Origin: JAKFVC01 sp040386595
GTDB taxonomy: Bacteria; Planctomycetota; Planctomycetia; Planctomycetales; Planctomycetaceae
Direction: 5' to 3'
DNA length: 64,000 bases
Assembly (NCBI GenBank): GCA_040386595.1
Contig: JAZKFE010000091.1
Location: 1 to 64,000 of the forward strand
The translations under genes were made by a program, and so were the position numbers. Each line of letters begins with the position of its first letter. Within the stretch, counting starts at the first letter, position 1. The notes under the pieces were generated by a model, which saw only the letters and a program-made list of their open reading frames with translations, did not search any database and had not been told where the DNA came from. This document shows, piece by piece, positions 43,378 to 51,551 of the stretch.

Positions 43378-44754
43378 ATGTTGGAATTCACCGGTCAAGG
43401 ATCTGCCCACACCTGCGATGGCGTGACCCGTCGCGATTTCTTGCAGGTCGGGACCCTGGGAGCAGTGGGCCTATCGTTGCCGCAATACATCGCGGCTCAG
43501 CAGCAGGGGGGAGTTGATCCGGCCGCTCGCGAAAAAGCCTGCATCATGATCTTCAACCTGGGAGCCCCCAGTCAGCTTGATACGTTTGATATGAAGCCCG
43601 ATGCGCCCGCGGAAGTTCGTGGGCCCTTTAAGCCGATCAATACCAAATCGTCCGAGATTCAGATTTCAGAAATCTTGCCGCGACATGCCGAAGTCGCCGA
43701 CAAGTTTTCCATTGTTCGCTCCTGCTACCACACCGCTGCCGCCGTGCATGATGCTGGTTGGCAGATGCTGCAAACCGGACGGCAATTCAGCGGTGGAGTC
43801 AACACGCCGCACGCCGGTGCCGTGTTGAGTTACCTCAAGGGGCGCAAATCGGATCTGCCGCCGCACGTTATTCTGCCCGAGACGATGGGGCGTGGTGGCG
43901 GAAATTTGCCGAATGGTCAAGCGGGTGGTTTTCTGGGTAAGGGGCAGGATCCGTTCGTGCTGTCGGCTGATCCTTCACAACCCAACTTCAAAGTTCCCGA
44001 CTTGCTGCCGCCGCAAGAAATCGGCACCGTGCGCCTGGACCGTCGCAAAAAGTTGCGACAGATCGTCGATGAGACGGTAAAGGATTTTGAATCGAGCGAC
44101 GATGCGAAGTTACTCGACACCAATTTTCAGGTGGCCTATCGCCTGATGACCAGCACGCAAGCCCGGGAAGCCTTCGACTTGTCGAAGGAATCGCTGGCGA
44201 CTCGTGAGCGATACGGAATGAACCGCTTCGGTCAGTGCTGTTTGTTGTCGCGGCGGCTGATCGAAGCGGGCGTCCGGTTCGTCACGATCAATACCTTCCT
44301 GACGGTGTTCGATGAGATTACCTGGGATATCCACGGCTCCAAGCCCTTTACCTCGATCGAGGGGATGAAGAACATTGTCGCCCCGATGTATGACCAGGCT
44401 TACTCGGCCTTAATCAGCGATCTCGCCGACCGCGGGATGCTCGATTCGACGCTGGTCTGCAATCTCGCCGAATTCGGCCGCACGCCGCGAGTCAATCCGG
44501 CTGGTGGTCGCGATCACTGGCCGCAGTGTTTCTCGACGTACTATGCCGGTGGCGGAGTGCAGGGTGGTCGAGTGGTGGGCCGCAGCGACCCCATTGGCGG
44601 CGTTCCTGCCGAACGTCCGACCGATCCGGGCGATATCGTGGCGACGATCTTCCATAGCTTGGGGCTCGATCTGGAAACCAAGCTGCCGGGGCCGTCGGGA
44701 CGTCCCTTCCCGATCGTGGATTTCGGTAAGCACGAAATCAAAGAATTGTTCTAG
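43378..44754 (+). CDS. DUF1501 protein, Tat-exported
   Basis: This 458-residue protein has a Tat-type N terminus (TRRDFLQVGTLGAVGLSLPQ, about 19-38) and the DUF1501 body: FNLGAPSQLDTFDMKPDAPA, VRSCYHTAAAVHDAG, NLAEFGRTPRVNPAGGRDHW, and PGPSGRPFPIVDFG near the end. The family resembles the sulfatase/alkaline-phosphatase superfamily and is abundant in planctomycetes, usually paired with DUF1549/1553 proteins as here (next gene at 45004). Its biological function is not established. Confidence 0.85.
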   Translation: MLEFTGQGSAHTCDGVTRRDFLQVGTLGAVGLSLPQYIAAQQQGGVDPAAREKACIMIFNLGAPSQLDTFDMKPDAPAEVRGPFKPINTKSSEIQISEILPRHAEVADKFSIVRSCYHTAAAVHDAGWQMLQTGRQFSGGVNTPHAGAVLSYLKGRKSDLPPHVILPETMGRGGGNLPNGQAGGFLGKGQDPFVLSADPSQPNFKVPDLLPPQEIGTVRLDRRKKLRQIVDETVKDFESSDDAKLLDTNFQVAYRLMTSTQAREAFDLSKESLATRERYGMNRFGQCCLLSRRLIEAGVRFVTINTFLTVFDEITWDIHGSKPFTSIEGMKNIVAPMYDQAYSALISDLADRGMLDSTLVCNLAEFGRTPRVNPAGGRDHWPQCFSTYYAGGGVQGGRVVGRSDPIGGVPAERPTDPGDIVATIFHSLGLDLETKLPGPSGRPFPIVDFGKHEIKELF

Positions 44755-45003
44755 GCATAGGGCTATTCCCGTCTGCGGTCCGTCGCACGGGAATTGTGAT
44801 AACGTGACCTTGCCGGAAGAAATGCCAGCCGGATGAGTGGCGCGATCGATGATGCGTTCAACACTGAGACGTTTCGATCGCGACCGTAGTCTGAGCGACG
44901 GCCTTTCGCTGGGACGCGTTGAAAATAACATCGGGTCGACGAGTTTGGTGACTCGTTCCTCGATTGAGACAGACTTGGTTTATCCCTGTTAGGGGCATTG
45001 TCG

Positions 45004-47223
45004 ATGCGCTCGCTCGTCGTGTTGTGTTTCTTGGCCGGACCGATTTCCGCGTGGGGCGACGAGTCTCCCGCGGTGCCCAATTTCCGGAACCATGTGCTGC
45101 CTGTGTTGTCCAAATCGGGCTGTAACTCCGGGGCCTGTCACGGAGCGCTCGCCGGCAAAGGGGGCTTCAAACTGTCCCTGCGGGGATACGATCCCGTCTC
45201 CGACTATCACGCCATCACCAAGCAGGCCCGCGGCCGGCGTGTGGAGCTGGCCGATCCCGGTTCCAGCCTGCTGCTGACGAAGCCCTCGGGGGCCGTGCCG
45301 CATAAGGGAGGACTGCGGTTCGAGGTTGATTCCTTGGACTACAAAACGATCGCCAACTGGATCTCTGGCGGAGCCCCCGCTCCCAACGACCAGGATCCGC
45401 GGGTCGAACGGCTGGAGATCACTCCCGACACGACGGTGCTCGATCTGGGCAAATCGCAGCAGATGCAAGTGCGGGCCGTCTACTCCAACGGTCAGACCGA
45501 AGATGTGACGCATTGGACCAAATACACGTCGGCCAATGAAACCGTGGCAAACATTGATGAGGCGGGAAAAATCTCCGTGATCGGCCATGGCGAAGGGGCG
45601 ATCACCGGCTGGTTTTCCAGCCGGATCGTTGTGGCCCGAGTGACTTCGCCTTATCCGAACACGGTCGCGGCAGATGTCTTTACGAAGGCCGAACGGCGTA
45701 ATTTCATTGACGATCTCGTCCTGGCCCAATTGGAAAAATTGCGGCTGCCCCCGTCTCCCCTCGCGAGTGATGCCGAGTTTCTTCGTCGCGTTTATCTCGA
45801 CACGATTGGCACGTTGCCCAAGCCGGATGAGGTGCGTGCGTTTCTGGCGGATACGGCGACTGACAAACGGGACAAGGTCATCGAGTCACTGCTGGCTCGA
45901 CCGGAGTTTGTGGACTACTGGACGTATAAGTGGTCGGACTTGTTGTTGATCAACGGTCAGAAGTTGCGGCCGAAACCGGTCAAGGCGTACTACGACTGGA
46001 TCCACAAACAGGTTGCCGACAATGTTCCTTGGGACGAGTTTGCACGGCAGATTGTGACCGCACAAGGGAGTAGTTTAGAAAACGGGGCGACCAATTTCTT
46101 CGCTCTGCATCAAGACCCCGAAGAAATGGCCGAGAACACCAGCCAGGCATTTCTGGGCTTGTCCATCGGCTGTGCCAAGTGCCACAACCATCCGCTGGAA
46201 AAATGGACGAACAATCAATACTACGGCTTCGCCAATCTGTTTGCTCGCGTTCGGGCGAAAGGGTGGGGGGGCGACTTTCGTAGCGGAGATGGAGCCCGCA
46301 CGTTGTATGTGGCAACGAAGGGGGATTTGATTCAACCCCTCACTGGCAAGCCCCAGCCGCCCACGCCATTGGATGGTCAATCACTGGCATTCGACGCGAC
46401 GGCCGATCGGCGGATTGCGTTGGCGAGTTGGTTGACGGCCCCCGAAAATCCCTACTTCAGCCGTGCCATTACCAATCGCGTCTGGGCTAATTTTTTCAAC
46501 GTGGGAATTGTCGAAGCCATTGATGATCTGCGTGTTTCCAATCCGGCAAGTAACGAAGCGTTGCTCGCGGCCACGGCCAAATATCTGGTGGATCACAAGT
46601 ACGATTTGAAATCGCTGATGCGGGTGATTCTGCAATCGCAGACCTATCAACGTACCAGCCACCCGTTGGCCGAGAATAAAGATGAGAAGCGATTTTACTC
46701 GCACTATTATCCCAAGCGGATGATGGCGGAAGTCTTACTGGATGCCATCAGTCAAGTCACCGACGTTCCCTCTGAATTCACCGAGATCGCATTCCCGGGC
46801 AGCGATAAAGCCAAGACTGATGCTTACCCGAAGGGGACCCGAGCGATTCAGTTGCATGACTCGGCGGTGGCGTCGTACTTCCTGCAGGCTTTCGGGCGGA
46901 ATACGCGAGAGATCACCTGCGAATGCGAACGGAGCGAAGAACCGAGCATGGTTCAGGTGCTGCATATCTCCAATGGCGACACGATCAATCAGAAGCTGAA
47001 AGCCCCGGAAAACCGCATCGGCAAGTTGCTCGCAGCCAATCAAACGAACGAGCAAGTGATTGAAGAAGCTTACTTGCAGGCTCTCTCGCGATTCCCCACG
47101 GCAGACGAAAAATCCCGCACGCTAGCGGTGCTTGCGGAATCCCCCGAAAGCAGTCGCCGCGAAGCCCTGGAAGACGTCCTCTGGAGTATTTTTAGCAGCC
47201 GCGAATTTTTGTTTAATCATTAG
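45004..47223 (+). CDS. DUF1549/DUF1553 protein with cytochrome-like and Big-2-like regions
   Basis: The ATG at 45004 gives 739 residues with a signal peptide (LVVLCFLAGPISAWG); an in-frame TTG lies two codons earlier. An N-terminal haem-c-like stretch reads CNSGACHG (40-47), a CxxxxCH spacing rather than CxxCH. A Big-2-like domain follows (VYSNGQTEDVTHWTKYTSAN, SVIGHGEGAITGW). DUF1549 then has EFLRRVYLDTIGTLPKPDEV and a CAKCHNHPLEKW motif (C390-H394). DUF1553 has YYPKRMMAEVLLDAISQVTD near the C terminus. It is presumably exported and acts with the DUF1501 protein upstream. Confidence 0.85.
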   Translation: MRSLVVLCFLAGPISAWGDESPAVPNFRNHVLPVLSKSGCNSGACHGALAGKGGFKLSLRGYDPVSDYHAITKQARGRRVELADPGSSLLLTKPSGAVPHKGGLRFEVDSLDYKTIANWISGGAPAPNDQDPRVERLEITPDTTVLDLGKSQQMQVRAVYSNGQTEDVTHWTKYTSANETVANIDEAGKISVIGHGEGAITGWFSSRIVVARVTSPYPNTVAADVFTKAERRNFIDDLVLAQLEKLRLPPSPLASDAEFLRRVYLDTIGTLPKPDEVRAFLADTATDKRDKVIESLLARPEFVDYWTYKWSDLLLINGQKLRPKPVKAYYDWIHKQVADNVPWDEFARQIVTAQGSSLENGATNFFALHQDPEEMAENTSQAFLGLSIGCAKCHNHPLEKWTNNQYYGFANLFARVRAKGWGGDFRSGDGARTLYVATKGDLIQPLTGKPQPPTPLDGQSLAFDATADRRIALASWLTAPENPYFSRAITNRVWANFFNVGIVEAIDDLRVSNPASNEALLAATAKYLVDHKYDLKSLMRVILQSQTYQRTSHPLAENKDEKRFYSHYYPKRMMAEVLLDAISQVTDVPSEFTEIAFPGSDKAKTDAYPKGTRAIQLHDSAVASYFLQAFGRNTREITCECERSEEPSMVQVLHISNGDTINQKLKAPENRIGKLLAANQTNEQVIEEAYLQALSRFPTADEKSRTLAVLAESPESSRREALEDVLWSIFSSREFLFNH

Positions 47224-47292
47224 AGACTCGTGTTTCCTGGTTTTTGATTTGGCTGATTAACCCTGCGATTGTAGACGTTGCTGACAAAGAGT

Positions 47293-47447
47293 TTTTTAGC
47301 CACGGATGAAACACGGAAAAAGACAAACGAAGAACGTTGTTACGATATTCGAAACGAATTCATAAACGATGGAGTTGGCACTTTCAGATGACATCAACAT
47401 GCGATGACCCCATCCGTGTTTCATCTGTGTCAATCCGTGGCTAAAAA
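47293..47447. repeat. Inverted-repeat element, agccacggat class
   Basis: Perfect 15-base arms TTTTTAGCCACGGAT (47293-47307) and ATCCGTGGCTAAAAA (47433-47447). The right half has an extra internal copy of the CATCCGTGTTTCATC motif. It lies between the DUF1549/1553 gene and the cytochrome-WD40 gene. Confidence 0.75.
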
Positions 47448-47489
47448 TTCTTCAATCATTCTTGAATGATTCTGCCCGAGGTTTAGTTC

Positions 47490-50294
47490 ATGCGAACTTT
47501 GATTCTTAGCGTGGCTGGCGTCCTGTGCATCGCTGCTCCGTGTGCGGCGGCTGAGGCGGTCCCCAGTTACGAGCAACATGTTGCTCCGATCCTGAAAAAA
47601 TACTGCGCCGGCTGTCACAATCAGACAGAACTGGACGGCGAGTTTTCTCTGGAATCATTCGCCGATTTGCAGAAGGGGGGCCCGCGTGGCCCGGCAATTC
47701 TGGCGGGGGATTCCAAGTCGAGCCGCTTGATTCGGATGCTGACGGGGCAAGCCAAACCGGCGATGCCTCCGAAGAATGAGCCTGTGCCTCAACCTGAAGA
47801 AATTGCTCTGTTAAAGGCTTGGATCGATGCCGGTGCGATTGGCCCGCAAGGGGCCGAACCGATCCCGTTGACGCTGAATACGCCCAAGATCGCTGCGGCC
47901 AACAAAGCCAAAGCGGTGACGGCGGTGGCTTGGTCTCCCGATGGGAAATTGCTTGCCGTGGCCCGCTTCTCGGAAGTGCAGTTGCTGGATGCCGTGACGC
48001 GTCAGCCGTTGAGCGTCATCAGTGGCCAGCCGGGCAAAGTGAACTCGGTGAAGTTCTCTGCAGATGGCCGCTGGCTGGTGATTGCATCGGGTGTTACCGG
48101 GCTTCGCGGCCAAGCCACGCTGTGGGATGTCGCGGCGAACAAGCTCGGCCGGCAGTTTGATGGGCATCGTGATATTCTCTTTGCGGCAATTTTAAGTGCC
48201 GACGGTAAGACGCTGGCAACGGGCAGCTACGATCGTCAGATCATTCTGTGGAACGCGGAAACCGGTGAGCAACTCCGGACCTTAAAAGGGCACAATGACG
48301 CGATCTATGACTTGGCATTCAATCCCGCTGGGACCGTCGTCGCGAGTGCCAGTGGTGACCAGACGGTGAAGCTGTGGCAGGTCGCCACGGGGACGCGGCT
48401 CGATACGCTCAGCCAACCGCTAAAGGAACAGTTCTGCGTCAGTTTCAGCCCCGATGGCCAAGCGGTTGTCGCCGGTGGCGTGGACAACCGGCTGCGAGTC
48501 TGGAAGTTTATGTCGGCGGACGTCCCGCAGATCAACCCGTTGCTACTGGCCCGTTTTGCTCATGAAGGTCCGCTGGTGCAGCTGGCTTTCTCCAAGGATG
48601 GCAAGCAACTGGTATCAGTCTCTGAGGATCGCACCGTCAAGCTGTGGGATGCGACGACTTATACGCAGACCTATGTGTTCGAAAAGCAGCCGGACATCAC
48701 CGCCGCGCTCGCCTGGAGCCCTGCCGGGGATCAGTTTGTCCTGGGGCGGATGGATGGTTCGCTGCAGTTCTATCCCATCCAAGCGGGAACCGGCACCGCC
48801 AGCGAGACCAAGCCCGCGTTAGTTGCTGCGACGGCGATCCCTGATGCTCCCATGACGACGCTCGCTGAGCATGAAGCGAACGATTTGGTCGCTGAGGCAC
48901 AAGCGGTGACGTTGCCGGCGACCATCACCGCGGCCATTCAAACGACGCGTGAGGGCCAGCAGGGCGATGTGGACGTCTATCGCTTCGATGCCAAAGCGGG
49001 GCAGCAGTGGGTGTTCGAGATCAATGCGGCACGCTCGAAGTCACCTCTCGATTCGAAGCTGGAGATTTTGACGGCGGACGGGCAACCCGTGCAACGTTTG
49101 GTTCTGCAAGCCGTACGAGATTCCTACATCACTTTCCGCGGAATGAACTCCACGTCACGCGACTGTCGGCTGCATAACTGGGAAGAGATGCGGCTCAATG
49201 AGTACGTCTATCTCAGTGGTGAGATCGTGAAGTTGTTCCTCGCTCCGCGTGGCCCTGATTCTGGCTTTAGTTTCTATCCGCACGATGGTTCACGCCGCGG
49301 CTACTTCGATACGACTCCGACATCACATGCTGTCAATGAACCGTGCTATTCGGTGGTGCCGCACGCAGTCGGGGAGCCGTTGGTTCCCAATGGTTTGCCG
49401 GTCTTTCCCATCTACTTTGAGAACGACGACGACGGCTGGCGGGAGTGGGGCGATGATTCGCGATTGACGTTTACCGCACCTACCGACGCCAGCTACCTGG
49501 TGCGTGTGACCGATGTTCGCGGTTTCCAGGGGGAAGCCTATAAGTACACGCTGACGATCCGGCCTGCACGTCCGAATTTCGACGTAACGCTGCAAGGGGC
49601 CAAGCCCACGATCAATCTGGGAAGCGGCAAGGAGTTCTCCGTCACGGCCAATCGCCACGACGAATTTGAGGGCGAGATTCGCGTCGACATCAAGAATCTG
49701 CCACCTGGTTTCGGCGTGACGACTCCGCTGATCATTCCGGCCGGCCACACGATCGCTCGAGGAACACTCAACACGCTGCCGACGGCCAAGGCCCCGACGC
49801 CGGCACAAGTCAAAGCCATCGAAATCAGGGCCACGGCCACCGTCAACGGCCAGGACGTTACCAAACCCGTTCCGAGTTTTGACGAAATCAAACTGGGCGA
49901 TGCCCCGAAGATTTTTGTACAAGTATTGCCTATGGAGCCGCAAACTCCCACGGCGTCTACCGACCCGAATGCCGTGCCAGTTCCCGCCGAGATCACCATT
50001 GCTCCGGGGCAGACGATTACGGCCCGAGTCCGGATTGAACGCCGTGGCTATGATGGCCAAGTTCAGTTTGAAGCCATCAACCAGAACCTGCCGCACGGCG
50101 TGATTATCGACAACATTGGTTTGAACGGACTGATGATCGTCGATGGCCAGACAGAGCGAGTTTTCTTCCTGACGGCAGCCGACTGGGTTCCCGACCAATC
50201 ACGGACCTTCCATCTCAAGTCACAAGAGGAAGGGGGCCAGACCTCCTGGCCAGTGATTTTGCACGTGAAACGGCCGGTGGTAACGCAGCCGTGA
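47490..50294 (+). CDS. Cytochrome-c domain and WD40-propeller fusion
   Basis: This 934-residue exported protein has a signal peptide and then a planctomycete-type cytochrome domain with CAGCH (C40-H44) and LDGEFSLESFADLQKGG. At least six WD40 repeats lie at about 135-430 (QIILWNAETGEQLRTLKGHN, QTVKLWQVATGTRLDTL, RTVKLWDATTYTQTYVF). A C-terminal pre-peptidase-like beta region follows (QQGDVDVYRFDAKAGQQWVF and later Ig-like strands). The haem domain may pass electrons while the propeller recruits partners; this is inferred. It follows the DUF1501/1549 pair on the same strand. Confidence 0.85.
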   Translation: MRTLILSVAGVLCIAAPCAAAEAVPSYEQHVAPILKKYCAGCHNQTELDGEFSLESFADLQKGGPRGPAILAGDSKSSRLIRMLTGQAKPAMPPKNEPVPQPEEIALLKAWIDAGAIGPQGAEPIPLTLNTPKIAAANKAKAVTAVAWSPDGKLLAVARFSEVQLLDAVTRQPLSVISGQPGKVNSVKFSADGRWLVIASGVTGLRGQATLWDVAANKLGRQFDGHRDILFAAILSADGKTLATGSYDRQIILWNAETGEQLRTLKGHNDAIYDLAFNPAGTVVASASGDQTVKLWQVATGTRLDTLSQPLKEQFCVSFSPDGQAVVAGGVDNRLRVWKFMSADVPQINPLLLARFAHEGPLVQLAFSKDGKQLVSVSEDRTVKLWDATTYTQTYVFEKQPDITAALAWSPAGDQFVLGRMDGSLQFYPIQAGTGTASETKPALVAATAIPDAPMTTLAEHEANDLVAEAQAVTLPATITAAIQTTREGQQGDVDVYRFDAKAGQQWVFEINAARSKSPLDSKLEILTADGQPVQRLVLQAVRDSYITFRGMNSTSRDCRLHNWEEMRLNEYVYLSGEIVKLFLAPRGPDSGFSFYPHDGSRRGYFDTTPTSHAVNEPCYSVVPHAVGEPLVPNGLPVFPIYFENDDDGWREWGDDSRLTFTAPTDASYLVRVTDVRGFQGEAYKYTLTIRPARPNFDVTLQGAKPTINLGSGKEFSVTANRHDEFEGEIRVDIKNLPPGFGVTTPLIIPAGHTIARGTLNTLPTAKAPTPAQVKAIEIRATATVNGQDVTKPVPSFDEIKLGDAPKIFVQVLPMEPQTPTASTDPNAVPVPAEITIAPGQTITARVRIERRGYDGQVQFEAINQNLPHGVIIDNIGLNGLMIVDGQTERVFFLTAADWVPDQSRTFHLKSQEEGGQTSWPVILHVKRPVVTQP

Positions 50295-50315
50295 AATGGA
50301 CCGGCAGGAAACGAC

Positions 50316-50347
50316 GCAACCCGACACTGCACGCAGTGTCGGGTTGC
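50316..50347. terminator. Perfect 15-bp hairpin between convergent genes
   Basis: Arms GCAACCCGACACTGC and GCAGTGTCGGGTTGC separated by two bases. It sits 22 bases after the WD40 gene and 40 bases from the end of the minus-strand small gene at 50388. The strong GC stem without a clear T-run suggests a bidirectional terminator. Confidence 0.6.
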
Positions 50348-50387
50348 GGAATTGAATCAGTTCTTCACTGTGATTGATTTGCCGTAA

Positions 50388-50681
50388 TTAGTCGGCGGCT
50401 TCCTGTTCTCCAGCTTCACCATCTTTGAGGGCCATTTCGTCGAGAATGACGGGATGCCATTCCTCGTCACGTTCTTCTCCGGGAACGTAGTTGACACGTG
50501 CCCAGGTGCGGAGACGCATCTCCTCGATGAAGTCCAGTTCGTTGTCTAATAAAATCCCTGAAGCTTCCATCTGAGTGGCCTTTTCGGAAAACAGTCGCTT
50601 GTTAAAGACCGCGGCAGCGGACCCTGGCCGGTCACCAGAACTCCGGTACTTTAGCACAATCTTTTCGGCATTCGCAAACAA
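50388..50681 (-). CDS. Small acidic protein, hypothetical
   Basis: This 97-residue protein is rich in Glu/Ala and ends EAGEQEAAD. It contains a central FIEEMRLRTWARVNYVPGEE segment with no recognised motif. Codon usage looks like its neighbours, and a plausible ATG starts it at 50681. It may be a conserved planctomycete protein, but I could not assign a family. Confidence 0.55.
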   Translation of the reverse strand: MFANAEKIVLKYRSSGDRPGSAAAVFNKRLFSEKATQMEASGILLDNELDFIEEMRLRTWARVNYVPGEERDEEWHPVILDEMALKDGEAGEQEAAD

Positions 50682-50861
50682 AATTTGCAGAAAATCGTGA
50701 TCCCGGACCAGTTAAATACACCAGAATTTACTGATGTGTCTATGTCGCCCGGTTTCGACTAGACGCAAACAAATGTTAGCAATCTGCGTTCCGAACGGAT
50801 TTTCAAATAACACTCAGTCGGAGCTAGATTTTTTTCGCTGCTAGCTCGGTTTCCTAAGAGC

Positions 50862-51347
50862 TTATTCTGCAGTCAGTTGCGACAGTGCCTCGGCAACCTT
50901 GGCCGCATGTCCCGCAACTTTCACATTTGGCCAGATCGCGGCGATTTTGCCCTGTTTATTAATCAGGAACGTCGCCCGTTGAATGCCCATGTATTTCTTA
51001 CCGTAGTTCGACTTCTCGACCCACACGCCATATTTTTCGGCCACGGCGTGATCGGTGTCGGCGAGCAACGGGAAGGGAAGTGTGAACTTCTCGGCAAATT
51101 TTTGATGTGACGTGACGTCATCAGTACTGACACCCAGCACTACAGTATCCGCTTGTGCAAACTGCGGAGCTCCGTCTCGGAAGTCGCACGCTTCCGTCGT
51201 GCAGCCGGGAGTGTTGTCGCGGGGATAGAAATACAGGATGACGTTCTGGCCTTTGAACTGGCTCAGCTTGATTTTGCCTTCGGGATAAGCCGGCAGTTCG
51301 AATGCCGGAGCCCGGTCCCCGACTTTTAAGGTGGTGTTCTCGGCCAC
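50862..51347 (-). CDS. bcp: Peroxiredoxin of the BCP/PrxQ family
   Basis: The GTG at 51347 starts VAENTTLKVGDRAPAFELPA and gives 161 residues, the normal length; codons upstream look untranslated. The peroxidatic and resolving cysteines are C49 and C54 (TPGCTTEAC), five apart as in PrxQ. ATFLINKQGKIAAIW completes the fold. It reduces hydrogen and organic peroxides using thioredoxin as reductant. Confidence 0.9.
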   Translation of the reverse strand: MAENTTLKVGDRAPAFELPAYPEGKIKLSQFKGQNVILYFYPRDNTPGCTTEACDFRDGAPQFAQADTVVLGVSTDDVTSHQKFAEKFTLPFPLLADTDHAVAEKYGVWVEKSNYGKKYMGIQRATFLINKQGKIAAIWPNVKVAGHAAKVAEALSQLTAE

Positions 51348-51551
51348 GGTAGGAATCCTTGAAGCAGTGTGAAAATGGGTCTCCGGCGATCTTACATGCT
51401 GGAGAAGTTCGCAGCCATCGTGGGGGGGACCTGCGAAATGCACCGCTTTGACATGCCAGGAGTGATGCGAGCCCGGATTTGTTACAATGTTCAGTAAGCA
51501 CGTCTCGCGGTGGTGATTCTACCCATTGAAAACAATCTCTCGGAGCATCCG

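Noticed and set aside
43071..43517. 148-codon plus-strand frame upstream of and overlapping the DUF1501 gene
   Set aside because: The DUF1501 start with its Tat motif explains the region; the overlapping frame has no features.
44989..45729. 246-codon minus-strand frame opposite the DUF1549 gene
   Set aside because: Histidine/arginine-rich antisense shadow of a strongly supported gene.
49323..50198. A 291-codon minus-strand frame inside the cytochrome-WD40 gene
   Set aside because: The sense strand encodes a coherent beta-domain; the antisense product has no recognisable features.
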